Shown piece by piece: positions 1 to 11,371 of a stretch of DNA of 64,000 nucleotides. Source of the stretch: Uranotaenia lowii (taxonomy: Eukaryota > Arthropoda > Insecta > Diptera > Culicidae); the NCBI RefSeq assembly GCF_029784155.1, contig NC_073692.1:436705228-436769227 (forward strand), written 5' to 3'. Each line of letters opens with the position of its first letter. Within the stretch, counting starts at the first letter, position 1. A program made the position numbers and the translations under genes. The notes under the pieces were generated by a model, which was not told the origin of the DNA, searched no databases, and worked only from the letters and a program-made list of their open reading frames with translations.

Positions 1-1467
1 ATGGGTGGCCATCCTGTTTCCTGCCATATTACATCGTGACAAAATTGAATTTTCATAGAATCTTAGAACCATTTATGTCCAAACACAAAAGTCTGGAATT
101 GTCTGGAAGAAATGCCAAAAGTCTGGAAGTCTGGAAACCTAAAAAAATGTCTGGCAAAAGTCCAAAAAGTCTGGAAGATCCAGACAAAATCTGGAAGGTT
201 GACATCACTGCCTGGCACCGCTGCCTTTCATGCATACGCTTGACTCAGAGAAAAAGAAAAACCAGTTTTCTGGAAGCTCCTCTCATGCGTTTCTCTCAAA
301 GTGAAGTTGCCTATTCCCATTCCCATATAGCAATCGCTAGCGTAAAGGTGCACTGAAATGCCATATCGGCTAAGTTCAACACTTGCTTGATAACAATCTA
401 ACGGCCCTTTTCAGGACTAACCCATACAGAAATTTTAATCTCTGACTTTCTATTTTTGGCGTAAGGCAATGGGGAAAACGAATTAAGGGTGTGGTCTGAG
501 CGTGAAATGCGTGTGAGTGAAGTATGAGGTGTATATGAGTTAGGGGAGTGGTGTCTATGAGATAGGGGAGTGGTGTCTATGAGATAGGTGTGAGTTAAAT
601 GTGTGCTTTGTATGAAGTAGATGTATATTTTGTAAAAGTCGGAGAGAATATGAAAATGTTAAAAATGCGAGCGTATCCATAAACTGCGAAAAAATGTACG
701 GTAAAATATGTGTAATATGCGCAATCGAGGTGGATTGTTTACAACGCATGTGGTTTAGTATAATTTTAAATGTGAAGTTAAAGTGCGCTGAATATCTTAT
801 GTAAATGACAAGTAATTGACATTTTAACCTGTCATGACATTCAACATAATGTCATGGCAGCATGTCGTGGCGTCATATCTTCGCCACTTGTTCGGATCGC
901 CTCTGCTGCTGGTCCTCCTACTCAAATGGATGCCACTGAGCTAAACTGCAAAACGATATCTGCGTTGGATTACCACTGGTGGGGTCCAAACGCAGATCGT
1001 AGCGCAGCAGAACTTTTCAGCTCGACGGGCAAACAGAAACTGAAACCAGCTCGCAGGCGACCCCTTGTTTTTATACATTTTGTTGACAGGGACTCACCAT
1101 GGGGCGTGGCGTCCGAGTTTATTTTAAATTTCGACCAGCCAATCATCGATGAGCAGGGATAATATGTCTTTAAAAAATGATATCCTTGAATTGGAAAGTT
1201 TTCGTGACGCGAGATCCGTTTGCGAATTTCAATTTGTCCCCCTATAGTGTTGCCGTAAGACGTAATTCTACGTCAAAAAAAAAGACTATGCAACATATGG
1301 AGGGAAAAGGGTTGAAAATCAGTTACGTAATATTTGGATTTTCCCCCGTATGCAAATCAGGGCTAGAATTTGAACTTTTAAAAACTGCAACGTGCTCCTT
1401 TAGATACTCTGTCCTTCCTTACAGTTCACGACCAACTTCAACAGAATGTTTCAGGAAATCGGCATGC
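1..1467. other. Unique flank left of satellite array A; no supported gene
   Basis: AT-rich DNA before the satellite. The longest open frames (about 100 codons at 36-356 and 854-1162) have no recognisable domain, signal peptide or splice pattern, so I do not call them genes. A 22-bp unit starting TAGGGGAGTGG is directly duplicated at 541-584. A small palindrome, GACGTA-ATTC-TACGTC, lies at 1259-1274. The part from about 950 to 1330 is less AT-rich and could be a fragment of a dispersed repeat, but I cannot name it. Confidence 0.5.
541..584. repeat. 22-bp direct tandem duplication
   Basis: Two identical, adjacent copies of a 22-bp unit starting TAGGGGAGTGG (541-562 and 563-584), followed by a partial third start. 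It is a small local duplication with no apparent function. Confidence 0.8.
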
Positions 1468-4400
1468 GTCATTTTTGTCATTTTTGTCATTTTTGTCATT
1501 TTTGTCATTTTTGTCATTTTTGTCATTTTTGTCATTTTTGTCATTTTTCTCAATTTTGTCATTTTTGTCATTTTTGTCATTTTTGTCATTTTTGTCATTT
1601 TTGTCATTTTTGTCATTTTTGTCATTTTTGTCATTTTTGTCATTTTTGTCATTTTTGTCATTTTTGTCATTTTTGTCATTTTTGTCATTTTTGTCATTTT
1701 TGTCATTTTTGTCATTTTTGTCATTTTTGTCATTTTTGTCATTTTTGTCATTTTTGTCATTTTTGTCATTTTTGTCATTTTTGTCATTTTTGTCATTTTT
1801 GTCATTTTTGTCATTTTTGTCATTTTTGTCATTTTTGTCATTTTTGTCATTTTTGTCATTTTTGTCATTTTTGTCATTTTTGTCATTTTTGTCATTTTTG
1901 TCATTTTTGTCATTTTTGTCATTTTTGTCATTTTTGTCATTTTTGTCATTTTTGTCATTTTTGTCATTTTGTCATTTTTGTCATTTTTGTCATTTTTGTC
2001 ATTTTTGTCATTTTTGTCATTTTTGTCATTTTTGCCATTTTTGCCATTTTTGTCATTTTTGTCATTTTTGTCATTTTTGTCATTTTTGTCATTTTTGTCA
2101 TTTTTGTCATTTTTGTCATTTTTGTCATTTTTGTCATTTTTGTCATTTTTGTCATTTTTGTCATTTTTGTCATTTTTGTCATTTTTGTCATTTTTGTCAT
2201 TTTTGTCATTTTTGTCATTTTTGTCATTTTTGTCATTTTTGTCATTTTTGTCATTTTTGTCATTTTTGTCATTTTTGTCATTTTTGTCATTTTTGTCATT
2301 TTTGTCATTTTTGTCATTTTTGTCATTTTTGTCATTTTTGTCATTTTTGTCATTTTTGCCATTTTTGTCATTTTTGTCATTTTTGTCATTTTTGACATTT
2401 TCGTCATTTTTGTCATTTTTGTCATTTTTGTCATTTTTGTCATTTTTGTCATTTTTGTCATTTTTGTCATTTTTGTCATTTTTGTCATTTTTGTCATTTT
2501 TGTCATTTTTGTCATTTTTGTCATTTTTGTCATTTTTGTCATTTTTGTCATTTTTGTCATTTTTGTCATTTTTGTCATTTTTGTCATTTTTGTCATTTTT
2601 GTCATTTTTGTCATTTTTGTCATTTTTGTCATTTTTGTCATTTTTGTCATTTTTGTCATTTTTGTCATTTTTGTCATTTTTGTCATTTTTGTCATTTTTG
2701 TCATTTTTGTCATTTTTGTCATTTTTGTCATTTTTGTCATTTTTGTCATTTTTGTCATTTTTGTCATTTTTGTCATTTTTGTCATTTTTGTCATTTTTGT
2801 CATTTTTGTCATTTTTGTCATTTTTGTCATTTTTGTCATTTTTGTCATTTTTGTCATTTTTGTCATTTTTGTCATTTTTGTCATTTTTGTCATTTTTGTC
2901 ATTTTTGTCATTTTTGTCATTTTTGTCATTTTTGTCATTTTTGTCATTTTTGTCATTTTTGTCACTTTTGTCATTTTTGTCACTTTTGTCACTTCTGTCA
3001 TTTTTGTCATTTTTGTCATTTTTGTCATTTTTGTCATTTTTGTCATTTTTGTCATTTTTGTCATTTTTGTCATTTTTGTCATTTTTGTCATTTTTGTCAT
3101 TTTTGTCATTTTTGTCATTTTTGTCATTTTTGTCATTTTTGTCATTTTTGTCATTTTTGTCATTTTTGTCATTTTTGTCATTTTTGTCATTTTTGTCATT
3201 TTTGTCATTTTTGTCATTTTTGTCATTTTTGTCATTTTTGTCATTTTTGTCATTTTTTGTCATTTTTGTCATTTTTGTCATTTTTGTCATTTTTGTCATT
3301 TTTGTCATTTTTGTCATTTTTGTCATTTTTGTCATTTTTGTCATTTTTGTCATTTTTGTCATTTTTGTCATTTTTGTCATTTTTGTCATTTTTGTCATTT
3401 TTGTCATTTTTGTCATTTTTTTCATTTTTGTCATTTTTGTCATTTTTGTCATTTTTGTCATTTTTGTCATTTTTGTCATTTTTGTCATTTTTGTCATTTT
3501 TGTCATTTTTGTCATTTTTGTCATTTTTGTCATTTTTGTCATTTTTGTCATTTTTGTCATTTTTGTCATTTTTGTCATTTTTGTCATTTTTGCCATTTTT
3601 GTCATTTTTGTCATTTTTGTCATTTTTGTCATTTTTGACATTTTCGTCATTTTTGTCATTTTTGTCATTTTTGTCATTTTTGTCATTTTTGTCATTTTTG
3701 TCATTTTTGTCATTTTTGTCATTTTTGTCATTTTTGTCATTTTTGTCATTTTTGTCATTTTTGTCATTTTTGTCATTTTTGTCATTTTTGTCATTTTTGT
3801 CATTTTTGTCATTTTTGTCATTTTTGTCATTTTTGTCATTTTTGTCATTTTTGTCATTTTTGTCATTTTTGGCATTTTTGTCATTTTTGTCATTTTTGTC
3901 ATTTTTGTCATTTTTGTCATTTTTGTCATTTTTGTCATTTTTGTCATTTTTGTCATTTTTGTCATTTTTGTCATTTTTGTCATTTTTGTCATTTTTGTCA
4001 TTTTTGTCATTTTTGTCATTTTTGTCATTTTTGTCATTTTTGTCATTTTTGTCATTTTTGTCATTTTTGTCATTTTTGTCATTTTTGTCATTTTTGTCAT
4101 TTTTGTCATTTTTGTCATTTTTGTCATTTTTGTCATTTTTGTCATTTTTGTCATTTTTGTCATTTTTGTCATTTTTGTCATTTTTGTCATTTTTGTCATT
4201 TTTGTCATTTTTGTCATTTTTGTCATTTTTGTCATTTTTGTCATTTTTGTCATTTTTGTCATTTTTGTCATTTTTGTCATTTTTGTCATTTTTGTCATTT
4301 TTGTCATTTTTGTCATTTTTGTCATTTTTGTCATTTTTGTCATTTTTGTCATTTTTGTCATTTTTGTCATTTTTGTCATTTTTGTCATTTTTGTCATTTT

Positions 4401-6288
4401 TGTCATTTTTGTCATTTTTGTCATTTTTGTCATTTTTGTCATTTTTGTCATTTTTGTCATTTTTGTCATTTTTGTCATTTTTGTCATTTTTGTCATTTTT
4501 GTCATTTTTGTCATTTTTGTCATTTTTGTCATTTTTGTCATTTTTGTCATTTTTGTCATTTTTGTCATTTTTGTCATTTTTGTCATTTTTGTCATTTTTG
4601 TCATTTTTGTCATTTTTGTCATTTTTGTCATTTTTGTCATTTTTGTCATTTTTGTCATTTTTGTCATTTTTGTCATTTTTGTCATTTTTGTCATTTTTGT
4701 CATTTTTGTCATTTTTGTCATTTTTGTCATTTTTGTCATTTTTGTCATTTTTGTCATTTTTGTCATTTTTGTCATTTTTGTCATTTTTGTCATTTTTGTC
4801 ATTTTTGTCATTTTTGTCATTTTTGTCATTTTTGTCATTTTTGTCATTTTTGTCATTTTTGTCATTTTTGTCATTTTTGTCATTTTTGTCATTTTTGTCA
4901 TTTTTGTCATTTTTGTCATTTTTGTCATTTTTGTCATTTTTGTCATTTTTGTCATTTTTGTCATTTTTGTCATTTTTGTCATTTTTGTCATTTTTGTCAT
5001 TTTTGTCATTTTTGTCTTTTTTGTCATTTTTGTCATTTTTGTCATTTTTGTCATTTTTGTCATTTTTGTCATTTTTGTCATTTTTGTCATTCTTGTCATT
5101 TTTGTCATTTTTGTCATTTTTGTCATTTTTGTCATTTTTGTCATTTTTGTCATTTGTGTCATTTTTGTCATTTTTGTCATTTTTGTCATTTTTGTCATTT
5201 TTGTCATTTTTGTCATTTTTGTCATTTTTGTCATTTTTGTCATTTTTGTCATTTTTGTCATTTTTGTCATTTTTGTCATTTTTGTCATTTTTGTCATTTT
5301 TGTCATTTTTGTCATTTTTGTCATTTTTGTCATTTTTGTCATTTTTGTCATTTTGTCATTTTCGTCATTTTCGTCATTTTTGTCATTTTTGTCATTTTTG
5401 TCATTTTTGTCATTTTTGTCATTTTTGTCATTTTTGTCATTTTTGTCATTTTTGTCATTTTTGTAATTCTTGTAATTCTTGTAATTTTTTGTCATTTTTG
5501 TCACTTTTGTCATTTTTGTCATTTTTGTCATTTTTGTCATTTTTGTCATTTTTGTCATTTTTGTCATTTTTGTCATTTTTGTCATTTTTGTCATTTTTGT
5601 CATTTTTGTCATTTTTGTCATTTTTGTCATTTTTGTCATTTTTGTCATTTTTGTCATTTTTGTCATTTTTGTCATTTTTGTCATTTTTGTCATTTTTGTC
5701 ATTTTTGTCATTTTTGTCATTTTTGTCATTTTTGTCATTTTTGTCATTTTTGTCATTTTTGTCATTTTTGTCATTTTTGTCATTTTTGTCATTTTTGTCA
5801 TTTTTGTCATTTTTGTCATTTTTGTCATTTTTGTCATTTTTGTCATTTTTGTCATTTTTGTCATTTTTGTCATTTTTGTCATTTTTGTCATTTTTGTCAT
5901 TTTTGTCATTTTTGTCATTTTTGTCATTTTTGTCATTTTTGTCTTTTTTGTCATTTTTGTCATTTTTGTCATTTTTGTCATTTTTGTCATTTTTGTCATT
6001 TTTGTCATTTTTGTCATTTTTGTCATTTGTGTCATTTTTGTCATTTTTGTCATTTTTGTCATTTTTGTCATTTTTGTCATTTTTGTCATTTTTGTCATTT
6101 TTGTCATTTTTGTCATTTTTGTCATTTTTGTCATTTTTGTCATTTTTGTCATTTTTGTCATTTTTGTCATTTTTGTCATTTTTGTCATTTTTGTCATTTT
6201 TGTCATTTTTGTCATTTTTGTCATTTTTGTCATTTTTGTCATTTTTGTCATTTTTGTCATTTTCGTCATTTTTGTCATTTTTGTCATT
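1468..6288 (+). repeat. Satellite array A, 9-bp unit TTTTTGTCA
   Basis: About 4.8 kb of head-to-tail TTTTTGTCA monomers, almost all exactly 9 bp. Sparse variants act as landmarks: GCCA (about 2033-2045, 2358, 3592), GACATTTTCG (2394, 3637), GTCAC (about 2963-2992), one 10-mer at about 3253, GTCTTTTTTG (5014, 5941), GTGTC (5156, 6029), TTCGTC (5361, 6262) and a GTAATTC block (5463). Several recur in pairs 870-1243 bp apart, which implies higher-order units. Because 9 is a multiple of 3, five of the six reading frames stay open and produce long spurious ORFs. The array ends exactly at the 5' LTR of the gypsy element. Confidence 0.98.
6285..6288. repeat. Left target-site duplication (CATT) of the gypsy element
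   Basis: CATT lies directly before the 5' LTR, which starts TGTTGCG, and CATT is repeated directly after the 3' LTR at 17563-17566. Deleting the element and one CATT restores an unbroken TTTTTGTCA register. The target is itself repetitive, so four bases alone would be weak evidence. The exact register restoration makes it convincing. Confidence 0.85.
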
Positions 6289-7112
6289 TGTTGCGTGGCA
6301 ACAAATGCTCCCGAAGCTTATTGGCAATATCGTTAGTTATTTTAGTGAAACTCTTTGAAGATCTAGATTTACTCAGTGTAAGCGACGCTTCTTGACCTAA
6401 GATCGAGAGGGCGTCCTTGAAGCGCAATGGCTAACTAGGGGATGGTCGACTACGACCACCAAAAAAATGCTTAAACTACTCGCGCGTCTTTTTTGCATTG
6501 TCTGGGCATTGGGTTTGAGGAAAAACCTCAGAAGAAGGGCGGTGGGAAAAGTTTTCCTGAAAGCTGGCAAGACATGAGCCAGCTCTCTATCCCTGGAACC
6601 TTTTTATGAGTCGGATGTTGCTAAAGAGTCGTGGCTATATAGAGTTGTAACGGAAGTAGAAAATCGCCGTGATTTGGAATTGTTGCCGTAGTACATTGCG
6701 AGTTGAAAATCGATAGCCTTCGTAATAGTATCGGAAGTCGACGGAAGTGTGGTGAATCAAAACTAACCCCTGTCTGACTGAAGAGGCAATCCGACGGCCT
6801 ATGTTTGGACACCCGGAGGACGTAGTTGGCAATTCGTTGGTAAGTCGTTGTACTTTATTGAATCCTTTGAGAACTTTGGGATTGAAATGCGCTTGCATTG
6901 ATTTTCAAAGAGCCGACCTATATTCCCAACGATATTGCCAGTTTGCTTCTTCCCTCTGTAGAGCGCGAAAACAAATTGTCCCCCCCTGGGGTAAGAGTCC
7001 GGGCAAAGTATCTTGGCTGCTAGCACATCTGCATTCGCAGATGGCGCAAAAGTGCTAGTAGTAATATTCGCGACTATTGAGATTAAAGAGGAAAAATATC
7101 CACTACGTAACA
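6289..7112 (+). repeat. 5' LTR (824 bp)
   Basis: Runs from TGTTGCGTGGCAAC to CTACGTAACA and matches 16739-17562 base for base except for one missing C near 6501 and one extra A near 6886. Both ends carry the TG...CA dinucleotides that integrase uses. The 5' LTR holds the element promoter. A TATA-like CTATATAG sits at 6635-6642, and an ATTAAA at 7082-7087 could serve as a polyadenylation signal in the 3' copy. Confidence 0.95.
6635..6642 (+). promoter_or_regulatory. Candidate TATA element in the 5' LTR
   Basis: CTATATAG in an otherwise mixed-composition stretch of the LTR, repeated identically in the 3' LTR. The position about 350 bp into the LTR is compatible with a U3 promoter, but no initiator was confirmed. 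Low confidence. Confidence 0.3.
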
Positions 7113-7113
7113 A

Positions 7114-7123
7114 TGGCGCCCAA
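7114..7123 (+). other. Primer binding site (TGGCGCCCAA)
   Basis: TGGCGCCCAA begins one base after the 5' LTR end. A TGG start complementary to a tRNA CCA tail, directly after the LTR, is the usual minus-strand primer site of LTR retroelements. The GCGCC core resembles sites used with lysine-type tRNA primers. The exact tRNA cannot be assigned without the tRNA set of the species. Confidence 0.8.
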
Positions 7124-8295
7124 TAAATCGGCTTAATTTTGATCTAGTTTGATTGCAATTTTGATCCAGTTTAGTTGAAATCTTTTACGTTCGATTTTAA
7201 ATTATTCTCATATATCAGAGTTGATTCAATCTTCTTTTTAATTTTACTGCACTTTGAACTGGTTTAACCATAATAAATTGAGTATTACTTTTTCGGAGAG
7301 AAAATATTTTCAACACCATCAATCTTATAGCACGTGAGTTGGCGCATATTATTTGGCGCACATCACATCAGTTTCATAAGAACCGCCGTGGAATCATTTT
7401 ACTCGCTCGGAGTACGAACTTAGTTTAAGAAAAAAATATAAGTTAAGTTAGTTGAATAACGATAGTTTAAGTTCGAATCTCCTTCGGAACCAATTTTCGT
7501 CGGAACAAATTTTCATTGGTTCCTTGCAAAACCGAAAAACGAGAAAAATCTCGTCGCTAATAATCTCGTCAGCGAGTTTTTGCATGAAGGTTGGGAGTTG
7601 AGAAGAAGTTCCTGTATACGGTGAAATAGACCACAAAAAGGTCTTTTTGTTATGAAATATCTATTTTTCTAGTGTTGTTTGAAAATTTAGTTTTCCTTGG
7701 TAAAAATAGTGAGTTTCCATAAAAAAAAGCAGAATAGTGCGTTAAATTGTACCAACCGATAAAAATTTGGCATTCGATACAAAGCTGAGCCATTTTAAGT
7801 GGTGTGGTTGTGGGTTGGGGATTTATTGTTAAAAATAAGAATATTAAAAAAAAAGTGTTTGCGGAGAAGATACGAAGAATTCTTGTTTAAGCGGTTTTTT
7901 TTTGCAGTAAACGGATCAGTTACGACCCTGTTCTTGCATTCTTCAGAAAAATCGTGGTTGGGAAGAATATAATAGTGCCTTTGGTGGTCTCCTTTCTTAA
8001 ATAGAATAGTTGGAGTTAAAATAAAGGATAGTGCAATAAATTCATCACAGCTAGGAAAAGGCCCAAGCTGGGTGCATTGTTTTTGGAGTAGCAAAGCGTA
8101 ATTGGGCTACGCTCGAACTGCCCAAATCATTTCCACTTCTTCACACTGAAGGTAAGATAGTTTTTTTGGTTTATTTTGTTTTCTAGTATCACCGCTCGGT
8201 TCATAAGTTGATTGGATTTTTTTTTTCTTCGTGAGTTCTTATTCATCTTGATTGATTTTTATACTGGCCTTTTATTAGTTGCTATAGTTTGCGAC
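7124..8295 (+). other. Gypsy untranslated leader
   Basis: About 1.17 kb between the PBS and the gag start, with no long ORF and many A/T homopolymers. A donor-like AAG/GTAAGA lies near 8150, but no acceptor at a convincing distance was found, so no intron is annotated. Confidence 0.6.
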
Positions 8296-8937
8296 ATGGA
8301 TGTGAAATTTCTATCCGACGAGCAAATCCACTACGAGTGCTCGATTCGGAAGATAACCAATACCTTGAGTAGGGAGCTGAGGGAGAGGATTCTCGATGAC
8401 ACACTCCATAAAGAACACTGTGGGGAAATAGAATCTCCAATACTCGATCCATTTGTGGATGTTAAAGAGGAGATCGATAAAATGACCCAGTATATCGATA
8501 TTCTCTATCCAAAACTTGAAGAGGCCATGGTCACTAAAAGCTTCGATAATGTTTCTCCGTTTTTCTCCCAGTTTGTTCACCTAGCCGACAGAGCGAAAAG
8601 AATTGCTACTAATGATTCCGCCTTCAAAACATCTCGGGAAATTTTACTCTTGCAGGCTCGTACTATTTTGGAAGATATCACAAAACAATTCCCCTCCGCG
8701 ATCGGTGATTTAACTCAAAAATCGTTGCTTAAATCCGGTATGGCTAAGCCAAAACAAATAACATTTCGAGAACCCGAATTGAACCAAACGATAAACGATC
8801 TCGAAGATCGAATTTCGAAACTATCCGTGCAATATTCTAACACGACGGGCGTTTTTGATAACATACGACTCGACTCGGATGAAGAACTCCCCCCCTACGA
8901 AAATCCTCCGACGCCGCGTGTTCGAACGGGTGCTATA
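8296..8937 (+). pseudogene. gag: gag, N-terminal part (interrupted)
   Basis: Structural polyprotein of the gypsy element, which forms the cytoplasmic particle. I chose the ATG at 8296 (MDVKFLSDEQIHYEC) over the upstream ATG at 8212, because the 28 preceding residues are a hydrophobic low-complexity run and the MDVKFLSDEQ start resembles other insect gypsy Gags. This part is rich in charged helical sequence, with an acidic, proline-rich stretch (LDSDEELPPYENPPTPR) just before the break. The frame stays open to an ATA codon at 8935-8937, where a TA-flanked insertion begins. Beyond it the frame runs five codons into a stop at 8953-8955 that belongs to the insertion. Translation resumes in frame at 9797 if the insertion is removed. 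Confidence 0.8.
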
Positions 8938-9796
8938 GGGGAAAAGTTCATATAACGCCCCATGTGGCTAATACGCGCCACTCTTGTTTTGAAGAATCTG
9001 AAACATTTTAAGCCTACAAAATATTACCAATTTTGTTTTTAAATGCTGTGATTGGTCATGGCAAGTGTGAATTTTTTCTTAAAATGCCCCTGTGTCGTGA
9101 TAATTTCACAATTTAGCTTTTTCTTCATTTCGATCTAAATTTTAAAACACTTTTAATAAGGTGTCACCAAGCAGAGAAAAACCAATAAGACAATATTTTC
9201 TGACACATCGATAGAAGAGAATCTAAATTATGATTTTATGCTAAAAAATCACACTGAACTCGATAAGGTATGCTTTTCATGGGTATGTTCTATCACGGCC
9301 CATGCGCTCTTTATAACGCGCCAATCGTAGTAGGCTGAAAATAGCATTAATTTTTCAAAAAGGCTAATTTTCATTGAAAATGAACAAAAAGTCTAAAACC
9401 ATATTTTAAGCGTTAATTCAAGCCCAAAAAAATCTATTTTTCATTTTTTGTTAAATTTCTATTAGTCTATTTTGATTTTCTTTTCAGTCAAAGTGTCTGT
9501 AAGTATTGGTGTGTTTTTGGTCTTCGGCTGCTCTCGGGTGTGTTCGGCTGCTAGGCGCGTATTGAATACACAGCGGCGCGTATTCGCAACACAGTTTTGT
9601 TCTGTGGCTTTGAATATGGTTTTCAAAAATCAAGTTTTTGAAGAAACTATAGCAATTTGAGTAATAAAAAATCATAGGAATTTGTAGAAAACACTTTTCT
9701 TCAACGATTACACCCATTTTTAACACAATTTGTACGGGGAATACATAGAAAATCAGCGATTCGCTTAGGTGGCGCATAAAAGGGCATGTTCCCCTA
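8938..9796. mobile_element. 859-bp TA-flanked insertion in gag (Tc1/mariner-type MITE candidate)
   Basis: The insertion starts GGGGAA after TATA (8934-8937) and ends TTCCCC followed by TA (9795-9796). Removing 8938-9796 rejoins gag in the same reading frame with one TA left, as expected for a TA target duplication. The left and right termini share GGGGAA and subterminal ATAACGC/ATGCGCCAC-like motifs, but the inverted repeats are imperfect. It has no transposase ORF, so it would be non-autonomous. Family assignment rests only on the TA duplication. Confidence 0.65.
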
Positions 9797-10988
9797 CCTA
9801 AACCAACTAGGAATCTCGGTGGAGAACCTTTCCATGCGCGACAAAATTCGACAACTTACGTAGCTGATCCATCTTACCCGCCGGAGAGGCATTACAATTT
9901 ACCTAGGAACGTTGATCATCAAAACCACCCTGATAACACTGTAATATTTGATAGGATTTCTCGATTACAAGCAACGTTGCAATCTTTAGAGAACGTGGTA
10001 ATGAGTAGACAACAGCGTATTGATTATTTAGCTGCTCAAGACACCCCTCCTTCTTCTTCCCTCGGTCGTTGTAAGTCCAAACCCATTCATCAGTGGAATA
10101 TTCAATTCAGTAGTGATGGGGACTTAGTGCGAATGATTTTTTAGATACGGTAACTTTATACAAAAGGGCAGCCCAAGTGTCCGATGGTGAGATGTTGTCG
10201 TCGGTAGTTTACTTGTTGACTGGAACTGCAAAACGGTGGTACCGTGAAAAATATTTGTCGTTCGTTTCCTGGGACGATTTTCAAAGAAAACTTCGCGATC
10301 AGTTTTTACCGCAGCATTACGATGAGCTTTGATGGAAGAGATTGAAGCTCGGCTTCAAGGGGAGGAAGAATCATTTACCTCATATTTTTCTGCTATGAAT
10401 ATTTTATTTAGGTGGATAAGGTTTCCGTTGTCAGATCGGCAGAAGCTATTTTACTTAAGGAAAAATTTGAATTCTTTCTATATGGAGAAAGTGATGTTAC
10501 AGGACCCATCATCAACGGATGAGCTGACGCAAATCTGTAAAAAAATTGAGTCTGCTAAGTTTCTCCTGGACCGAAGGCGTTATGTTAGACGATTACCGTA
10601 TGCATGCATGCTGGAGCCGTCACTCTCCACTCCGGCGCGTTCTAGAGCTGTTCACTCCATGCAAACATCTTATTCAGCTGGGGAGGAGGTTGGAACAAAT
10701 CAAAATTTTACCGTTTTTCCTGAGGTTGATGAGAATAGGTTAGATGAGGAAGTAGAAAATTCGGGGCAGCAGGAGGAAGCTGCAGGCGTGGCCTTGGTGG
10801 AATCTGGTCAGCCGAGACCGCGTGCGAAATGCTGGAATTGTTCTTCTGAAGATCATTTTTTTTATTCGTGCCCACGTCCTCGGGGTGAAATCATGTGTTA
10901 TAAGTGTGGTTATAAAAGAGTTATCTCTCGAAACTGTCCAAATCGTGAATGCCACTCGGGAAAAGAATCAGCGAGACCGAGGAATTAG
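9797..10988 (+). pseudogene. gag: gag, C-terminal part with zinc knuckle (frameshifted)
   Basis: Continues Gag after the insertion. Reading from 9797, a frame rich in H, N and P runs to a stop at about 10145. A one-base shift near 10127-10140 enters the conserved retrotransposon Gag region, recognisable by LTGTAKRWYRE near 10219. A second one-base shift near 10332 leads into the last frame (10329-10988). That frame ends with one canonical CX2CX4HX4C zinc knuckle (starting CWNC, about 10831) and a second knuckle-like motif (starting CYKC, about 10897) with V where H is expected. A variant second knuckle is not rare in insect gypsy Gags. Both breaks are single-base events, and the first lies at a T6 run. 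The tail overlaps the pol frame by 40 bp. Confidence 0.8.
10958..10964 (+). promoter_or_regulatory. Candidate -1 ribosomal frameshift heptamer G GGA AAA
   Basis: In the gag frame the codons read TCG GGA AAA GAA, so the heptamer G GGA AAA is in the X XXY YYZ phase needed for tandem -1 slippage. A -1 shift here enters the protease frame, which is open from before 10949 to 11371. It lies after the zinc knuckles and 24 bp before the gag stop, the normal place for a gag-pol switch. I did not fold the downstream RNA for a stimulatory hairpin or pseudoknot. Confidence 0.6.
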
Positions 10989-11371
10989 AAGAGGCCTCGA
11001 GTTTCGCAATTGATGCTCAAACTCTTCCTGATAACTTCGAAAATCATTTTTCATTTAGCTTAGAATCCTTGGTTACTTATGTGGTAAACGATAATCGGCC
11101 TCATTTACGTGTTAATGTGCTAGGTCGATCATTTGTTGGATTGCTTGATTCCGGAGCAATGTGCACAATAATTGGTTTAGATGGTATTAAAAGACTTGAA
11201 AGTTTATCTCTAGTCAAGCACCCCGTAGAACAGTCTGTTGTTACGGCTGATGGAACTAAGCACCTTGCTGGAGAATACGTTAATGTTCCATTCGAAGTTA
11301 AAGGGAAAACGTGCGTTATTCCTACTCTTATTCTTCCCTCAATAAAGAAGCAGTTGTATGAAACTTGGTAG
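10965..11371 (+). pseudogene. pol: pol: aspartic protease domain
   Basis: Retroviral-type aspartic protease that cleaves Gag-Pol. The active-site motif is LLDSGAMCTII (DSG form, about 11146-11172). It is preceded by the beta-strand pattern PHLRVNVLGRSFVG and followed by a flap-like VVTADGT. The open frame extends from 10949 (overlapping gag in the -1 frame) to a stop at 11369-11371. The downstream RT frame begins at 11358, so one base-level shift separates PR from RT where a continuous pol would be expected. Length is normal for the family, and the domain itself looks intact. Confidence 0.85.

Noticed and set aside
854..1162. 102-codon ORF before array A
   Set aside because: No homology that I recognise, no signal peptide, and a position next to satellite. 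It could equally be part of a dispersed repeat.
6289..7112. Short ORFs in the LTRs (up to 104 codons, repeated at 16739-17562) as genes
   Set aside because: They are shadow frames in LTR sequence with no domain.
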